Positions 19,123 through 27,419 of a stretch of 64,000 nucleotides of DNA are shown here, piece after piece (positions within the stretch are counted from its first letter, which is position 1; every line of letters begins with the position of its first letter). The stretch comes from Kitasatospora aureofaciens. Lineage in GTDB: Bacteria; Actinomycetota; Actinomycetes; Streptomycetales; Streptomycetaceae. The translations under genes were made by a program, and so were the position numbers. The notes under the pieces were generated by a model that saw nothing but the letters and a program-made list of their open reading frames with translations, searched no databases and had not been told where the DNA came from. Location of the stretch: positions 1 through 64,000 of the forward strand of contig NZ_JAHTKP010000005.1 in NCBI RefSeq assembly GCF_019192735.1, given 5' to 3'.

Positions 19123-19461
19123 GTGTTCCCCGGTGGTGGCCAGCCCAACATGCAGCAGCTGCTGAAGCAGGCGCAGAAGATGCAGCAGGACCTCGCCAAG
19201 GCGCAGCAGGAGCTGGCCGAGGCGAAGGTGAACGGTACGGCGGGCGGCGGCCTGGTCGAGGCGACGGTGACCGGCGCCGGCGAGCTGGTGGCGCTGACCA
19301 TCGCCCCGGCCGCCGTCGACCCGGAGGACACCGAGACCCTGGCCGACCTGATCCTGGCGGCGGTCCGGGACGCGAACCAGACCGCGCAGAAGATGCAGGC
19401 CGAGCGCATGGGCCCGCTGACCCAGGGCCTGGGCGGCGGCATCCCCGGCCTGCCGTTCTGA
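19123..19461 (+). CDS. nucleoid-associated protein, YbaB/EbfC family
   Basis: The product is 112 aa with the family pattern: a glycine-rich start, the long helix [20 protein letters not shown], a central beta hairpin ([18 protein letters not shown]), a second helix and a glycine-rich tail. It binds DNA as a dimer. GTG is preceded by AAGGAG. It lies between dnaX and recR, its usual place in bacteria. Confidence 0.95.
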   Translation: MFPGGGQPNMQQLLKQAQKMQQDLAKAQQELAEAKVNGTAGGGLVEATVTGAGELVALTIAPAAVDPEDTETLADLILAAVRDANQTAQKMQAERMGPLTQGLGGGIPGLPF

Positions 19462-19672
19462 CCAGCGGAACACGAACGAACAGGCACGAACGAACAGACA
19501 CGAACGCACAGGCACGAACAGGTCTGAAGTTCAGACGACAGACCCATGTGATTTCTGTGGGAGTCGGGCGTCGGGCGGTGTGTCCGGCGCCCGATTCGTT
19601 GGATGATGGCACCGGAGCACCAGCCGGCACACCAGCCGACGCACCACCGACCATCCGAAGGAAGGCGCGACG
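19462..19672. other. intergenic region with short direct repeats
   Basis: Positions about 19468-19522 carry several degenerate copies of CACGAACGAACAGG. The rest leads into the recR ribosome binding site; no gene was seen. Confidence 0.6.
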
Positions 19673-20272
19673 TTGTACGAGGGCGTGGTTCAGGACCTGA
19701 TCGACGAACTGGGCAGGCTGCCCGGCGTCGGGCCCAAGAGCGCGCAGCGGATCGCCTTCCACGTCCTGCAGGCCGACCCGACCGACGTCCGCCGCCTCGC
19801 GCACGCGCTGCTGGAGGTCAAGGACAAGGTCCGCTTCTGTGCGGTCTGCGGCAACGTCGCGGAGGCCGAGCAGTGCCGGGTCTGCCTGGACCCGCGCCGC
19901 GACCTCGCCGTGATCTGCGTGGTGGAGGAGCCCAAGGACGTCGTCGCCATCGAGCGCACCCGTGAGTTCCGCGGCCGCTACCACGTGCTGGGCGGCGCGA
20001 TCAGCCCCATCGAGGGCGTCGGCCCGGACGACCTGCGGATCCGCGAGCTGCTGTCGCGCCTCGCGGACGGCACGGTCACCGAGCTGATCCTGGCCACCGA
20101 CCCCAACCTGGAGGGGGAGGCGACCGCCACCTATCTGGCCCGGCTGTGCAAGCCGATGGGCCTGAAGGTGACCCGCCTGGCGAGCGGTCTGCCCGTCGGC
20201 GGGGATCTGGAGTACGCGGACGAGGTCACCCTCGGCCGCGCCTTCGAAGGGAGACGACTGCTCGATGTCTGA
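19673..20272 (+). CDS. recR: recombination mediator RecR
   Basis: The product is 199 aa. The helix-hairpin-helix region [20 protein letters not shown], the four-Cys zinc finger ([16 protein letters not shown]) and the Toprim domain ([26 protein letters not shown]) are all in order. With RecF and RecO it loads RecA on gapped DNA. The start is TTG at 19673 behind GAAGGAAGG. The gene overlaps the next by 8 bp, so the two are co-translated. Confidence 0.96.
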   Translation: MYEGVVQDLIDELGRLPGVGPKSAQRIAFHVLQADPTDVRRLAHALLEVKDKVRFCAVCGNVAEAEQCRVCLDPRRDLAVICVVEEPKDVVAIERTREFRGRYHVLGGAISPIEGVGPDDLRIRELLSRLADGTVTELILATDPNLEGEATATYLARLCKPMGLKVTRLASGLPVGGDLEYADEVTLGRAFEGRRLLDV

Positions 20273-21020
20273 CCGGACGATCAACCAGCAGCCCCACGCG
20301 CCCCACCAGCCGTCCCACGGACAGCCGCACGGGCAGGCCCACGGGGAACAGACCCAGCCCACCCCGCACACCGGGCACACCCCGCACACCCACGCGCACG
20401 GCTCGGAGCCGGACGACTTCGCCGTGCAGATCGCGGATTCGGTGGAGAGTTTCGTGCTCGCCGTCACCGAGGTCGCCAAGGGCGACGAGCCGGGCAGCGC
20501 CGTCTCCCTGCTCCTCCTGGAGGTCTCGCAGCTGCTGCTGGCCGGTGGCCGGCTCGGCGCGATCGAGGACGTCGTCCCGGACGACCGTTTCGAGCCCGAT
20601 GCCGGGCCGGAGCCGGACGGCGAGCTGCTGCGCGAGCGCCTGGCCGCGCTGCTGGCGCCGATCGACGTCTACCACGAGGTCTTCGACCCGTACGGACCGC
20701 CGGAGAAGCCGAACGCCTTCCGGATCTCGGACGACCTGGCCGGTGTCGTCGGCGAGCTCCAGCACGGTCTGACCCACTACCGCGAGGGCCGGGTCAGCGA
20801 GGCGCTGTGGTGGTGGCAGTTCTCGTACCTCTCCAACTGGGGCACGACGTGCTCGGCGGTGCTGCGGGCGCTGCAGTCGCTGATCGCGCACGTCCGGCTG
20901 GACAGCCCGATCGGCGCGGTGCCGGACGGCGCCGACACGGACGATGACGGGCTCACCGACGAGCAGCTGGAGCAGCAGGCCGGGGACCTGATGGCGGCCG
21001 AGCTGGGCCTCGGGCGGTAG
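20265..21020 (+). CDS. DUF5063 domain protein with His-rich N terminus
   Basis: The product is 251 aa. The first 45 residues are rich in His, Gln, Pro and Gly ([26 protein letters not shown]) and look disordered or metal-binding. Residues 50-225 form a helical domain I recognise as DUF5063 ([20 protein letters not shown]). An acidic stretch ([14 protein letters not shown]) precedes the C terminus. It follows recR in many Streptomyces, with no known function. Confidence 0.8.
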   Translation: MSDRTINQQPHAPHQPSHGQPHGQAHGEQTQPTPHTGHTPHTHAHGSEPDDFAVQIADSVESFVLAVTEVAKGDEPGSAVSLLLLEVSQLLLAGGRLGAIEDVVPDDRFEPDAGPEPDGELLRERLAALLAPIDVYHEVFDPYGPPEKPNAFRISDDLAGVVGELQHGLTHYREGRVSEALWWWQFSYLSNWGTTCSAVLRALQSLIAHVRLDSPIGAVPDGADTDDDGLTDEQLEQQAGDLMAAELGLGR

Positions 21021-21358
21021 CGCGGCTTTCCCACCAGGGCTCGCTGTCCCGGGGCTCGCCGCCGGATGGCTCGCTGCCGGATTGTGACGAACACCTCAGC
21101 AGTCCGCCCGGAAAAGAAATCCGGCCGGATCGCCGTCCCTTCGTCCGGCGAATCTTCGGGGCCGTCCCGGATGCCCCGCAGACCTGCCGGTGCCACCACC
21201 CGCACCGCCGACCACCTGCTGAAACAGCCGTCTCATCATATGGAAACCACCGGTCGCGGCACCCCTGCTCGGTAGACTGGCGCGGACCGCAGACCCCCCT
21301 CCCCGGGGGGTGCGGGGGCCCATCCGCCCCCGAAAACGACACAAGTCGAGGAGCGCAC
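21021..21358. other. intergenic region before aspartate kinase
   Basis: No gene is convincing. The region should hold the promoter of the ask-asd operon; a GGTAGACT -10-like sequence lies at about 21270. An imperfect hairpin, CCCCCCTCCCCGGGGGG-like, lies at about 21294-21318. Confidence 0.5.
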
Positions 21359-22639
21359 GTGGGCCTTGTCGTGCAGAAGTACGGCGGCTCATCCGTTGCG
21401 GATGCCGAGGGCATCAAGCGCGTAGCCCGCCGAATCGTTGACGCCAAGAAGGCCGGCCATGAGGTCGTCGTCGTGGTGTCCGCGATGGGCGACACGACGG
21501 ACGAGCTCATCGAACTCGCGGAGCAGGTGTCACCTCTCCCCGCCGGCCGCGAGTTCGACATGCTGCTGACCGCTGGAGAGCGCATCTCCATGGCCCTGCT
21601 GGCCATGGCGATCAAATCCCTGGGGCACGAGGCCCAGTCCTTCACGGGCAGCCAGGCCGGTGTCATCACCGACTCCGTGCACAACAAGGCGCGCATCATC
21701 GACGTGACGCCGGGTCGCATCCGCACCGCCCTCGACGAGGGCAACATCGCGATCGTGGCCGGCTTCCAGGGCGTCTCGCAGAGCAGCAAGGACATCACCA
21801 CGCTGGGCCGGGGCGGCTCGGACACCACGGCCGTCGCCCTCGCCGCCGCCCTCAAGGCCGAGGTCTGCGAGATCTACACCGACGTGGACGGCGTGTTCAC
21901 CGCTGACCCGCGCGTGGTGAAGAAGGCCCGCAAGATCGACTGGATCGCGTACGAGGACATGCTGGAGCTGGCGTCGTCCGGCTCCAAGGTGCTGCTCGAC
22001 CGCTGCGTGGAGTACGCCCGCCGCTACAACATCCCGATTCACGTACGCTCGTCCTTCTCGGGTCTCCCCGGGACGATCGTCAGCAACGACAACCCGAACA
22101 AGCCCGAAGGGGGCGAGATGGAGCAGGCCATCATCTCCGGAGTCGCCCACGACACTTCCGAGGCCAAGGTCACGGTCGTCGGCGTGCCCGACAAGCCGGG
22201 CGAGGCGGCGCGCATCTTCCGCGCCATCGCCGACGCCGAGGTCAACATCGACATGGTGGTGCAGAACGTCTCCGCCGCGTCCACCGGGCTGACCGACATC
22301 TCCTTCACCCTGCCCAAGACCGAGGGCCAGAAGGCCATCGACGCGCTCGGCCGGGTCAAGGAGGGCATCGGCTACGAGTCGCTGCGCTACGACGACGCGA
22401 TCGGCAAGATCTCCCTGGTCGGCGCCGGCATGCGCTCCAACCCGGGCGTCACCGCCACCTTCTTCGAGGCGCTGTCCGCCGCGGGCGTCAACATCGAGCT
22501 GATCTCCACCTCGGAGATCCGCATCTCGGTCGTCACCCGCGCCGAGGACGTGCCGGAGGCCGTCCGCGCCGTGCACAGCGCCTTCGGTCTGGACAGCGAG
22601 TCGGACGAGGCGGTCGTCTACGGAGGCACCGGGCGATGA
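21359..22639 (+). CDS. lysC: aspartate kinase, alpha subunit
   Basis: The product is 426 aa. The kinase domain starts [19 protein letters not shown] and contains [17 protein letters not shown] and [16 protein letters not shown]. Two ACT domains occupy about residues 265-420. It makes aspartyl phosphate for lysine, methionine, threonine and diaminopimelate synthesis and is normally inhibited by lysine plus threonine. GTG at 21359 gives the conserved start. Asd follows with a 4-bp overlap. Confidence 0.95.
   Translation: MGLVVQKYGGSSVADAEGIKRVARRIVDAKKAGHEVVVVVSAMGDTTDELIELAEQVSPLPAGREFDMLLTAGERISMALLAMAIKSLGHEAQSFTGSQAGVITDSVHNKARIIDVTPGRIRTALDEGNIAIVAGFQGVSQSSKDITTLGRGGSDTTAVALAAALKAEVCEIYTDVDGVFTADPRVVKKARKIDWIAYEDMLELASSGSKVLLDRCVEYARRYNIPIHVRSSFSGLPGTIVSNDNPNKPEGGEMEQAIISGVAHDTSEAKVTVVGVPDKPGEAARIFRAIADAEVNIDMVVQNVSAASTGLTDISFTLPKTEGQKAIDALGRVKEGIGYESLRYDDAIGKISLVGAGMRSNPGVTATFFEALSAAGVNIELISTSEIRISVVTRAEDVPEAVRAVHSAFGLDSESDEAVVYGGTGR
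22118..22639 (+). CDS. aspartate kinase beta subunit (internal in-frame start)
   Basis: In actinobacteria the aspartate kinase gene also yields a regulatory beta subunit from an internal start, as described for Corynebacterium. ATG at 22118 begins [20 protein letters not shown], the same position as the known corynebacterial beta start, and AGGGGGCGAG lies just upstream. The 173-aa product would contain both ACT domains. The start is inferred by homology. Confidence 0.6.
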   Translation: MEQAIISGVAHDTSEAKVTVVGVPDKPGEAARIFRAIADAEVNIDMVVQNVSAASTGLTDISFTLPKTEGQKAIDALGRVKEGIGYESLRYDDAIGKISLVGAGMRSNPGVTATFFEALSAAGVNIELISTSEIRISVVTRAEDVPEAVRAVHSAFGLDSESDEAVVYGGTGR

Positions 22640-23691
22640 CCCGGCGGCCGAACCTCGCCGTCGTCGGCGCCACCGGCGCGGTCGGCGAGGTGCTGCTCGG
22701 TCTGCTCTCCCTCCGCCAGGACGTCTGGGGCGAGATCCGTCTCGTCGCCTCCCCGCGCTCGGCCGGCCGCAAGCCGGTCGTGCGCGGGGAGTCCGTCGAG
22801 GTCGTCGCGCTGGCGGAGGAGGCCTTCGACGGGATCGACGTCGCGGTGTTCGCCGTGCCCGACGAGATCTCCGCGCGGTGGGCGCCGATCGCGGCGGCCA
22901 AGGGCGTCGTCGTGGTCGACGACTCGGCCGCGTTCCGCACCGTCGAGGACGTCCCGCTGGTCGTCCCCGAGGTCAACGCGGCCGCGCTGCGGATCCGTCC
23001 GCGCGGCATCGTCGCCAGCCCCGCCAGCACCACCCTCGCGATGATCGCGGCCGTCGGCGCGCTGCACGCCGAGTACGGGCTCGTCGAGCTCGTCGTCGCC
23101 TCCTACCAGGCCGCCTCCGGCGAGGGCCGGCGCGGCGAGGCCGCCCTGCGCGAGCAGACCGCGCTCGTCGGCGGTATCGAGATCGGCCGGCAGACCGGCG
23201 ACCTGCGCGCGGTGATCGCCGACCACGGTCCGTTCGCCGCCCCGCTCGCGCTCAACGCCGTGCCCTGGACCGGCACCCTGCGGGACGGCGGCTGGTCCTC
23301 CGAGGAGATCGGGATCCGCGACGAGTCGCGCAAGATCCTCAGTCTGCCCGCCCTGAAGGTCTCCGCGACCTGCGTCCGCATCCCGGTCGTCCGCACCCAC
23401 GCGCTGGCCGTGCACGCGCTGTTCGAACGCGAGGTCACCCAGGAGCACGCGCAGGAGATCCTCCGCGGCGCGCCCGGCGTCGTCCTCTACGACGACCCGG
23501 AAGCGGGCGAGTTCCCGACCCCGAACGACGTGGTCGGGACGGACCCGGTGTGGGTCGGGCGGGTCCGCCGGGCGCTCGACGAACCGGCCGCGCTCGACCT
23601 CTTCCTCTGCGGCGACAACCTGCGCAAGGGCGCGGCGCTCAACCTGCTCCAGATCGCCGAACTGGTCGCGGGCGAGCTCCGGCCTGCGTAG
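22636..23691 (+). CDS. asd: aspartate-semialdehyde dehydrogenase homologue lacking the expected catalytic Cys
   Basis: The product is 351 aa with [14 protein letters not shown] at the NADP site and [12 protein letters not shown], as in Asd. In place of the NCTT active-site motif it reads [10 protein letters not shown], so the catalytic Cys is Ser131 (codon 23026-23028) and the preceding Asn is Ala. The catalytic-His region is [13 protein letters not shown]. The usual DNSGAFR reads DDSAAFR. It occupies the standard place after ask, so either a divergent paralogue has replaced the active gene or this protein has another role. Either way the classic thioester mechanism is not possible as read. 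Confidence 0.85.
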   Translation: MTRRPNLAVVGATGAVGEVLLGLLSLRQDVWGEIRLVASPRSAGRKPVVRGESVEVVALAEEAFDGIDVAVFAVPDEISARWAPIAAAKGVVVVDDSAAFRTVEDVPLVVPEVNAAALRIRPRGIVASPASTTLAMIAAVGALHAEYGLVELVVASYQAASGEGRRGEAALREQTALVGGIEIGRQTGDLRAVIADHGPFAAPLALNAVPWTGTLRDGGWSSEEIGIRDESRKILSLPALKVSATCVRIPVVRTHALAVHALFEREVTQEHAQEILRGAPGVVLYDDPEAGEFPTPNDVVGTDPVWVGRVRRALDEPAALDLFLCGDNLRKGAALNLLQIAELVAGELRPA

Positions 23692-23996
23692 CGGCGGGCT
23701 TCGGCTTGCGTACTGGCGGCCTTCGGCCTTCGGCCTGCGTCGTGGCGGGCTCCGGTTTGTCCGGTGCGGGCGCTACCTCCCCACAATCTGTCCGGAAACC
23801 CTGTCGAATTTCCTGGAGGCCGCTTCCGCCGATGCGGAAGAATGTCCCTCGGGCTGGGCAACCATGACAGGGGATCGAGTGTCCAACGGGCGTGGCGAAC
23901 GTGATGGTGGGGGCAGGGGCGGGCATCTCGGCGGCGGCCGCGGTGACGTTCCCGCCGCGCGCCCAGCGGCCTGCGAGTAGGCCGGAAGAAAGCCAG
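23692..23996. other. intergenic region with short repeats upstream of the sigma factor
   Basis: Positions 23692-23760 contain repeated GGCGGGCTTCGGC and CTTCGGCCTGCGT blocks directly after asd. The remainder is the likely promoter region; an in-frame upstream start for the sigma factor at 23892 exists but looks less likely. Confidence 0.5.
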
Positions 23997-24542
23997 ATGA
24001 CCGCGGTCGCACCCGGTGCGGCGGACTCCGGGGCCGGTACCGACGCGGGTACCAGCGAGGACCTGCTCACCGAGACCTACCAGGCCCACTACCGCTCACT
24101 GCTGCGGCTCGCCGCGCTGCTCCTGGACGACCTCTCGACTTGCGAGGATGTCGTCCAGGAGGCGTTCATCCGGGTCCACGCGGCCCGGCGGCGGGTCCGC
24201 GAACCCGAGAAGACCCTGGCCTATCTGCGGCAGACGGTCGTCAACCTGTCCCGCTCCACGCTGCGCCGCCGGATCCTCGGCCTGCGGCTGCTGCAGAAGC
24301 CGATGCCTGACATGGCCAGTGCAGAAGAAGGCGCTTACGATGCGCTGGAGCGCGACCAGTTGAAGGCTGCGCTCCGTGGTCTGCAACGCCGTCAGCGGGA
24401 GGTTCTGGTGCTGCGCTACTTCGTGGACATGACGGAGGCGCAGGTCGCCGAGACCCTGGGCATCTCGCTCGGATCGGTGAAGGCGTACGGCTCGCGCGGA
24501 CTCGCCGCACTGCGCGTCCAGATGGAGGCCGGACATGGCTGA
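23997..24542 (+). CDS. ECF sigma factor, SigE-family type
   Basis: The product is 181 aa with sigma region 2 (YRSLLRLAALLLDDLSTCED, then VVQEAFIRV) and region 4 (LQRRQREVLVLRYFVDMTEA, then QVAETLGISLGSVKAYGSRG). It belongs to the actinomycete SigE-family ECFs, which often lack a classical anti-sigma. ATG at 23997 follows GGAAG. Its end overlaps the next gene by 8 bp, suggesting a functional pair. Confidence 0.88.
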   Translation: MTAVAPGAADSGAGTDAGTSEDLLTETYQAHYRSLLRLAALLLDDLSTCEDVVQEAFIRVHAARRRVREPEKTLAYLRQTVVNLSRSTLRRRILGLRLLQKPMPDMASAEEGAYDALERDQLKAALRGLQRRQREVLVLRYFVDMTEAQVAETLGISLGSVKAYGSRGLAALRVQMEAGHG

Positions 24543-25872
24543 CGGCGCCGGCAAGTGCAACGCGGGCGGGGGAGCGGGGGACGGGCGCTCCTCGGGGCGC
24601 GATGCGGGCCTCGGCTCGGGCCTCGGCTCGGGCGCCGGCTCAGGCGCCGGCTCAGGCGTCGGCCCGGAACTCAACGCAGGCCTCCACGCAGGCCTCCACG
24701 CGGGCCTCGACTCCGGCCTCGACGCGGACCTCGACGCGGACCTCACCACCGACGAGCTGATCGTCCGTGACCTGATGCATCGTGTGGTCTCCGACATCCA
24801 GCCCGCCCCCGGCGGCCTGCCCCGCATCCGGACCGCTGTACCCCGCCGCCGGGCCGCCCGCCGCGGCGCCTGGACCGGGGCCGCCGCGCTGGCCGTCGCC
24901 GTCGCCATCGCGCTGCCCACCCTGCACACCGGCGACCACCTCGGCCTCTCCGGCGGCCCAGGCTCGCCCCACGCCAACGGCCCCGCCGCCACCGCCCCGA
25001 GCGGCACCACGCCCGACGGCACCACCGTCCCCGGTGCCTCCCCGCACCCGGACCCGGGCGGCCCCGGCGCCGGACAGCCCTCCGGCACGGCCGGCGCCTC
25101 GCCCACCCCCGGCGCCAGCAGCGTCCGCGCCGACGGCGGGACCACCGCGCCCGCCACCGCCTCCAGCAGCGGCGACGGCCCGGTCGTACCGCTCTGCACC
25201 CGCCTCGACCTCGGGCAGGACGGCCCCCAGGTCGGGTCGGCCGACGCCGGCGGCAGGATCTACGGGTGGTTCGCCGTGACCAACGTTTCCGGGCGCAGCT
25301 GCCGGCTCGGCGGGCCCGGCGCGGTCTTCGTCACGGCGGTCAGCGGGACGGACCGCAGCCGGATCCGGGTCACCGACCACACCGCCGGCGACCCGGCCAC
25401 CGGGCTGCCCCTCGCCGACACCGACCCGCCCGTCCTCGCCCCGCAGGCCGGCTACCGGGTCCCGTTCGCCTGGATCCCCGACGCTGTCTGCCCGACCGCC
25501 GGCCCCGGCACCGCCACCGCCGCACCCACCGGGCAGAGCGGCGCCAACCAGGCCGCGCTCACCACCCAGGCACCCGCCGCCACCGGCGCCCCCGGGTCCG
25601 GCGCCTCGGCGGCGCCCACCTCCAACCCGCAGACCTCGGCCTCGCCGACCGCCGGCCCCACTTCGGCCCCCAGCCCCACCGCCACCCCGACCCCGAACCC
25701 CACTGCCCCCAACCCGCCCAGCGCCACCATCGCCTACACCCCGGCCCCCGGCAGCCCGTCGGCCGCCATGGCGGTCCTTCCGGGCGCCTGCGCGGGGACG
25801 GTGTACCGGGGAGGCCTGCAGGCGGTGAACGCGCCGACGCAGCAGCCGTCGGGGACGCCTTCGGCAGGTTAG
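24535..25872 (+). CDS. single-pass membrane protein with extracellular beta domain; candidate sigma-factor partner
   Basis: The product is 445 aa. Residues about 20-70 are GL/GAGS repeats (GLHAGLHAGLDSGLDADLDA) encoded by 12-bp DNA repeats. An acidic and helical segment follows (TTDELIVRDLMHRVVSDIQP), then a basic patch and one membrane helix near residue 118. A Pro/Thr/Ala linker precedes an outer domain (residues 220-325; SGRSCRLGGPGAVFVTAVSG) resembling DUF4232 folds, and the tail is again Pro/Thr rich. Overlap with the sigma gene suggests it tethers or senses for that sigma factor; this is inference, as there is no zinc anti-sigma motif. Confidence 0.7.
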   Translation: MADGAGKCNAGGGAGDGRSSGRDAGLGSGLGSGAGSGAGSGVGPELNAGLHAGLHAGLDSGLDADLDADLTTDELIVRDLMHRVVSDIQPAPGGLPRIRTAVPRRRAARRGAWTGAAALAVAVAIALPTLHTGDHLGLSGGPGSPHANGPAATAPSGTTPDGTTVPGASPHPDPGGPGAGQPSGTAGASPTPGASSVRADGGTTAPATASSSGDGPVVPLCTRLDLGQDGPQVGSADAGGRIYGWFAVTNVSGRSCRLGGPGAVFVTAVSGTDRSRIRVTDHTAGDPATGLPLADTDPPVLAPQAGYRVPFAWIPDAVCPTAGPGTATAAPTGQSGANQAALTTQAPAATGAPGSGASAAPTSNPQTSASPTAGPTSAPSPTATPTPNPTAPNPPSATIAYTPAPGSPSAAMAVLPGACAGTVYRGGLQAVNAPTQQPSGTPSAG

Positions 25873-26004
25873 GCGGGGGAGAGGGCTCGGGCAGGGATAC
25901 CGGCGCCCCGGCCGCCCCGCCGCTGCCTGCCCGGACTGTCCTCGACGGCGGTGCCAGCCCCCCTGTGGTCAGGGGCCGTGTGAAGAGTGGTTACCGTGGG
26001 GGGT

Positions 26005-26796
26005 GTGTACCGGTTCCTCCTCACTCCGCGCTGGCTGAGCGGCACCGCGCTGGCCGTCGTGGCCATCGCGGTGTGTCTCTGGCTGGGCTCCTGGCAGCTC
26101 GGCCGGTTCGAGGACCGGGTCTCCTCGCACCGGGAGACCGGCCGGTCGGTCACCGATACGAGTGAGCCGAGGCCGATCGACGCCCTGCTCACCCCGGCCG
26201 GCCCGCAGGTGACCACCGACACCGTCGGCAAGCCCGTCACGGTGACCGGAAGTTACGACCAGGCGCACCAACTACTTGTCCCCAACCGCACGTTGGACGG
26301 CAAGCAGGGCTACTACGTGCTCACCCCGCTCCGCACCGCCGACGGCCACGCCGTCGCCGTGGTGCGCGGCTGGGCGCCCGGCGTGCCCGCCGAGGGCGCC
26401 TCCACCGCGGCCGTGCCGCCCGGCGGTGAGGTGACCGTCACCGGCCGGCTGCAGGCCGGGGAGACGAGCGGCAGCAACGGCGCCGTGGCGGGCGGTCTCC
26501 CGGCCGGCCAGCTCGGCACGATCAACCGGGCGGCGCTGCTCAACGTGCTGTCGTACGACGGCTGGTACGACGGCTGGGTCGCCGCCGACGCGGTGCCGGC
26601 CGGGCTCACCCCGGTGCCGACGGTCCAGCCGCAGGGCGGTGACGGGCTCACCCTGCGCGCGTTCCAGAACCTGGGCTACACCCTGGAGTGGTTCGTCTTC
26701 GCGGGCTTCGTCGTCTTCATGTGGTTCCGCCTGGTCAGCCGCGAGTCGGAGGCCGAGCAGGACCGGGCCCTCGGACTGGACCCGGTCCTCGACTGA
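26005..26796 (+). CDS. SURF1-family cytochrome oxidase assembly protein
   Basis: The product is 263 aa with helices at both ends: FLLTPRWLSGTALAVVAIAV followed by LGSWQLGRFEDR at the N terminus, and LEWFVFAGFVVFMWFRL at the C terminus. Between them is the SURF1 beta domain (KPVTVTGSYD; VVRGWAP). SURF1 inserts heme a into cytochrome aa3 oxidase. GTG at 26005 behind GGGGG fits the family start; GTG at 25987 would add six residues. Confidence 0.88.
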   Translation: MYRFLLTPRWLSGTALAVVAIAVCLWLGSWQLGRFEDRVSSHRETGRSVTDTSEPRPIDALLTPAGPQVTTDTVGKPVTVTGSYDQAHQLLVPNRTLDGKQGYYVLTPLRTADGHAVAVVRGWAPGVPAEGASTAAVPPGGEVTVTGRLQAGETSGSNGAVAGGLPAGQLGTINRAALLNVLSYDGWYDGWVAADAVPAGLTPVPTVQPQGGDGLTLRAFQNLGYTLEWFVFAGFVVFMWFRLVSRESEAEQDRALGLDPVLD

Positions 26797-26870
26797 CGTC
26801 CGACGGCCTGACGTCTGACCTTCTGACCTTCTGACCTTCTGACGTCTGACCGCCTGACCTCCGACCGCCG
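26797..26870. repeat. tandem repeat tract with TTCTGACC units
   Basis: Between SURF1 and the convergent lipoprotein gene are repeated (C)TTCTGACC, GTCTGACC and CCTGACG blocks, all variants of one 8-10-bp unit. Confidence 0.75.
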
Positions 26871-27419
26871 TCAGCGGGTCGGCTTCGCGGGCGCGCCCGG
26901 CACGGCCGGCTTGGACGGCACGGCCGGGGTCGTCTGCGTCGACGTCCAGGTCGGTGTCGGGGACGGCTCCGGAGTTGGACCGTCGTGGCACCGGCCGTGG
27001 CCGCCGATCTCGTCCTCCGAGTCCTGGTGGTCGATGTGGTGGTGCAAGGTCCGCCCGGTCTTCGTCCTCTTGGACCCCTTCGACCCGCTGCCGGACCCTT
27101 TGGACCCGCCGCCGCCCTTCGACCCGCCGGACCCGCCCTTCGCGAGGTGGACCACGTCGCCCCCGCCCTGCGGCTGGTAGACCGCCTGTACGACCGCCAC
27201 CGGCCCGAAGCCCGCACTCGCGCGCGTGGCCGTAGCGGCAGCAGTGGCTGTGGCTGTGGCTATGGCCGTGGCCGGGGCTGTGGCCGGGGTCGAGGGGCTC
27301 GACACCCGCGGCCCCGCCGGGGGCGGGCACTCCGCCTCGTTGCGGTGCCCGCCGGAGCAGCCGGTGAGCACCAGCGCCCCGGCCACCCCCACCCCCGCCA
27401 GCGTCACCCGACGCCTCAC
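26871..27419 (-). CDS. low-complexity lipoprotein
   Basis: The 182-aa product has a type II signal peptide (MRRRVTLAGVGVAGALVLTGC) with lipobox LTGC, so it should be anchored outside the membrane. It has few ordered segments: a Thr/Ala stretch, a short FGPVAVVQAVYQPQGGGDVV segment, and then a GSKG repeat region (GGSKGGGGSKGSGSGSKG). A His/Asp-rich stretch (LHHHIDHQDSEDE) and a Pro/Thr tail follow. Its GTG overlaps the stop of the upstream peptidase gene (GTGA). Function unknown. Confidence 0.7.
   Translation of the reverse strand: MRRRVTLAGVGVAGALVLTGCSGGHRNEAECPPPAGPRVSSPSTPATAPATAIATATATAAATATRASAGFGPVAVVQAVYQPQGGGDVVHLAKGGSGGSKGGGGSKGSGSGSKGSKRTKTGRTLHHHIDHQDSEDEIGGHGRCHDGPTPEPSPTPTWTSTQTTPAVPSKPAVPGAPAKPTR

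Noticed and set aside
17414..20479. A 1021-aa reverse frame opposite dnaX, ybaB and recR
   Set aside because: Low-complexity shadow spanning three genes with clear homology on the forward strand.
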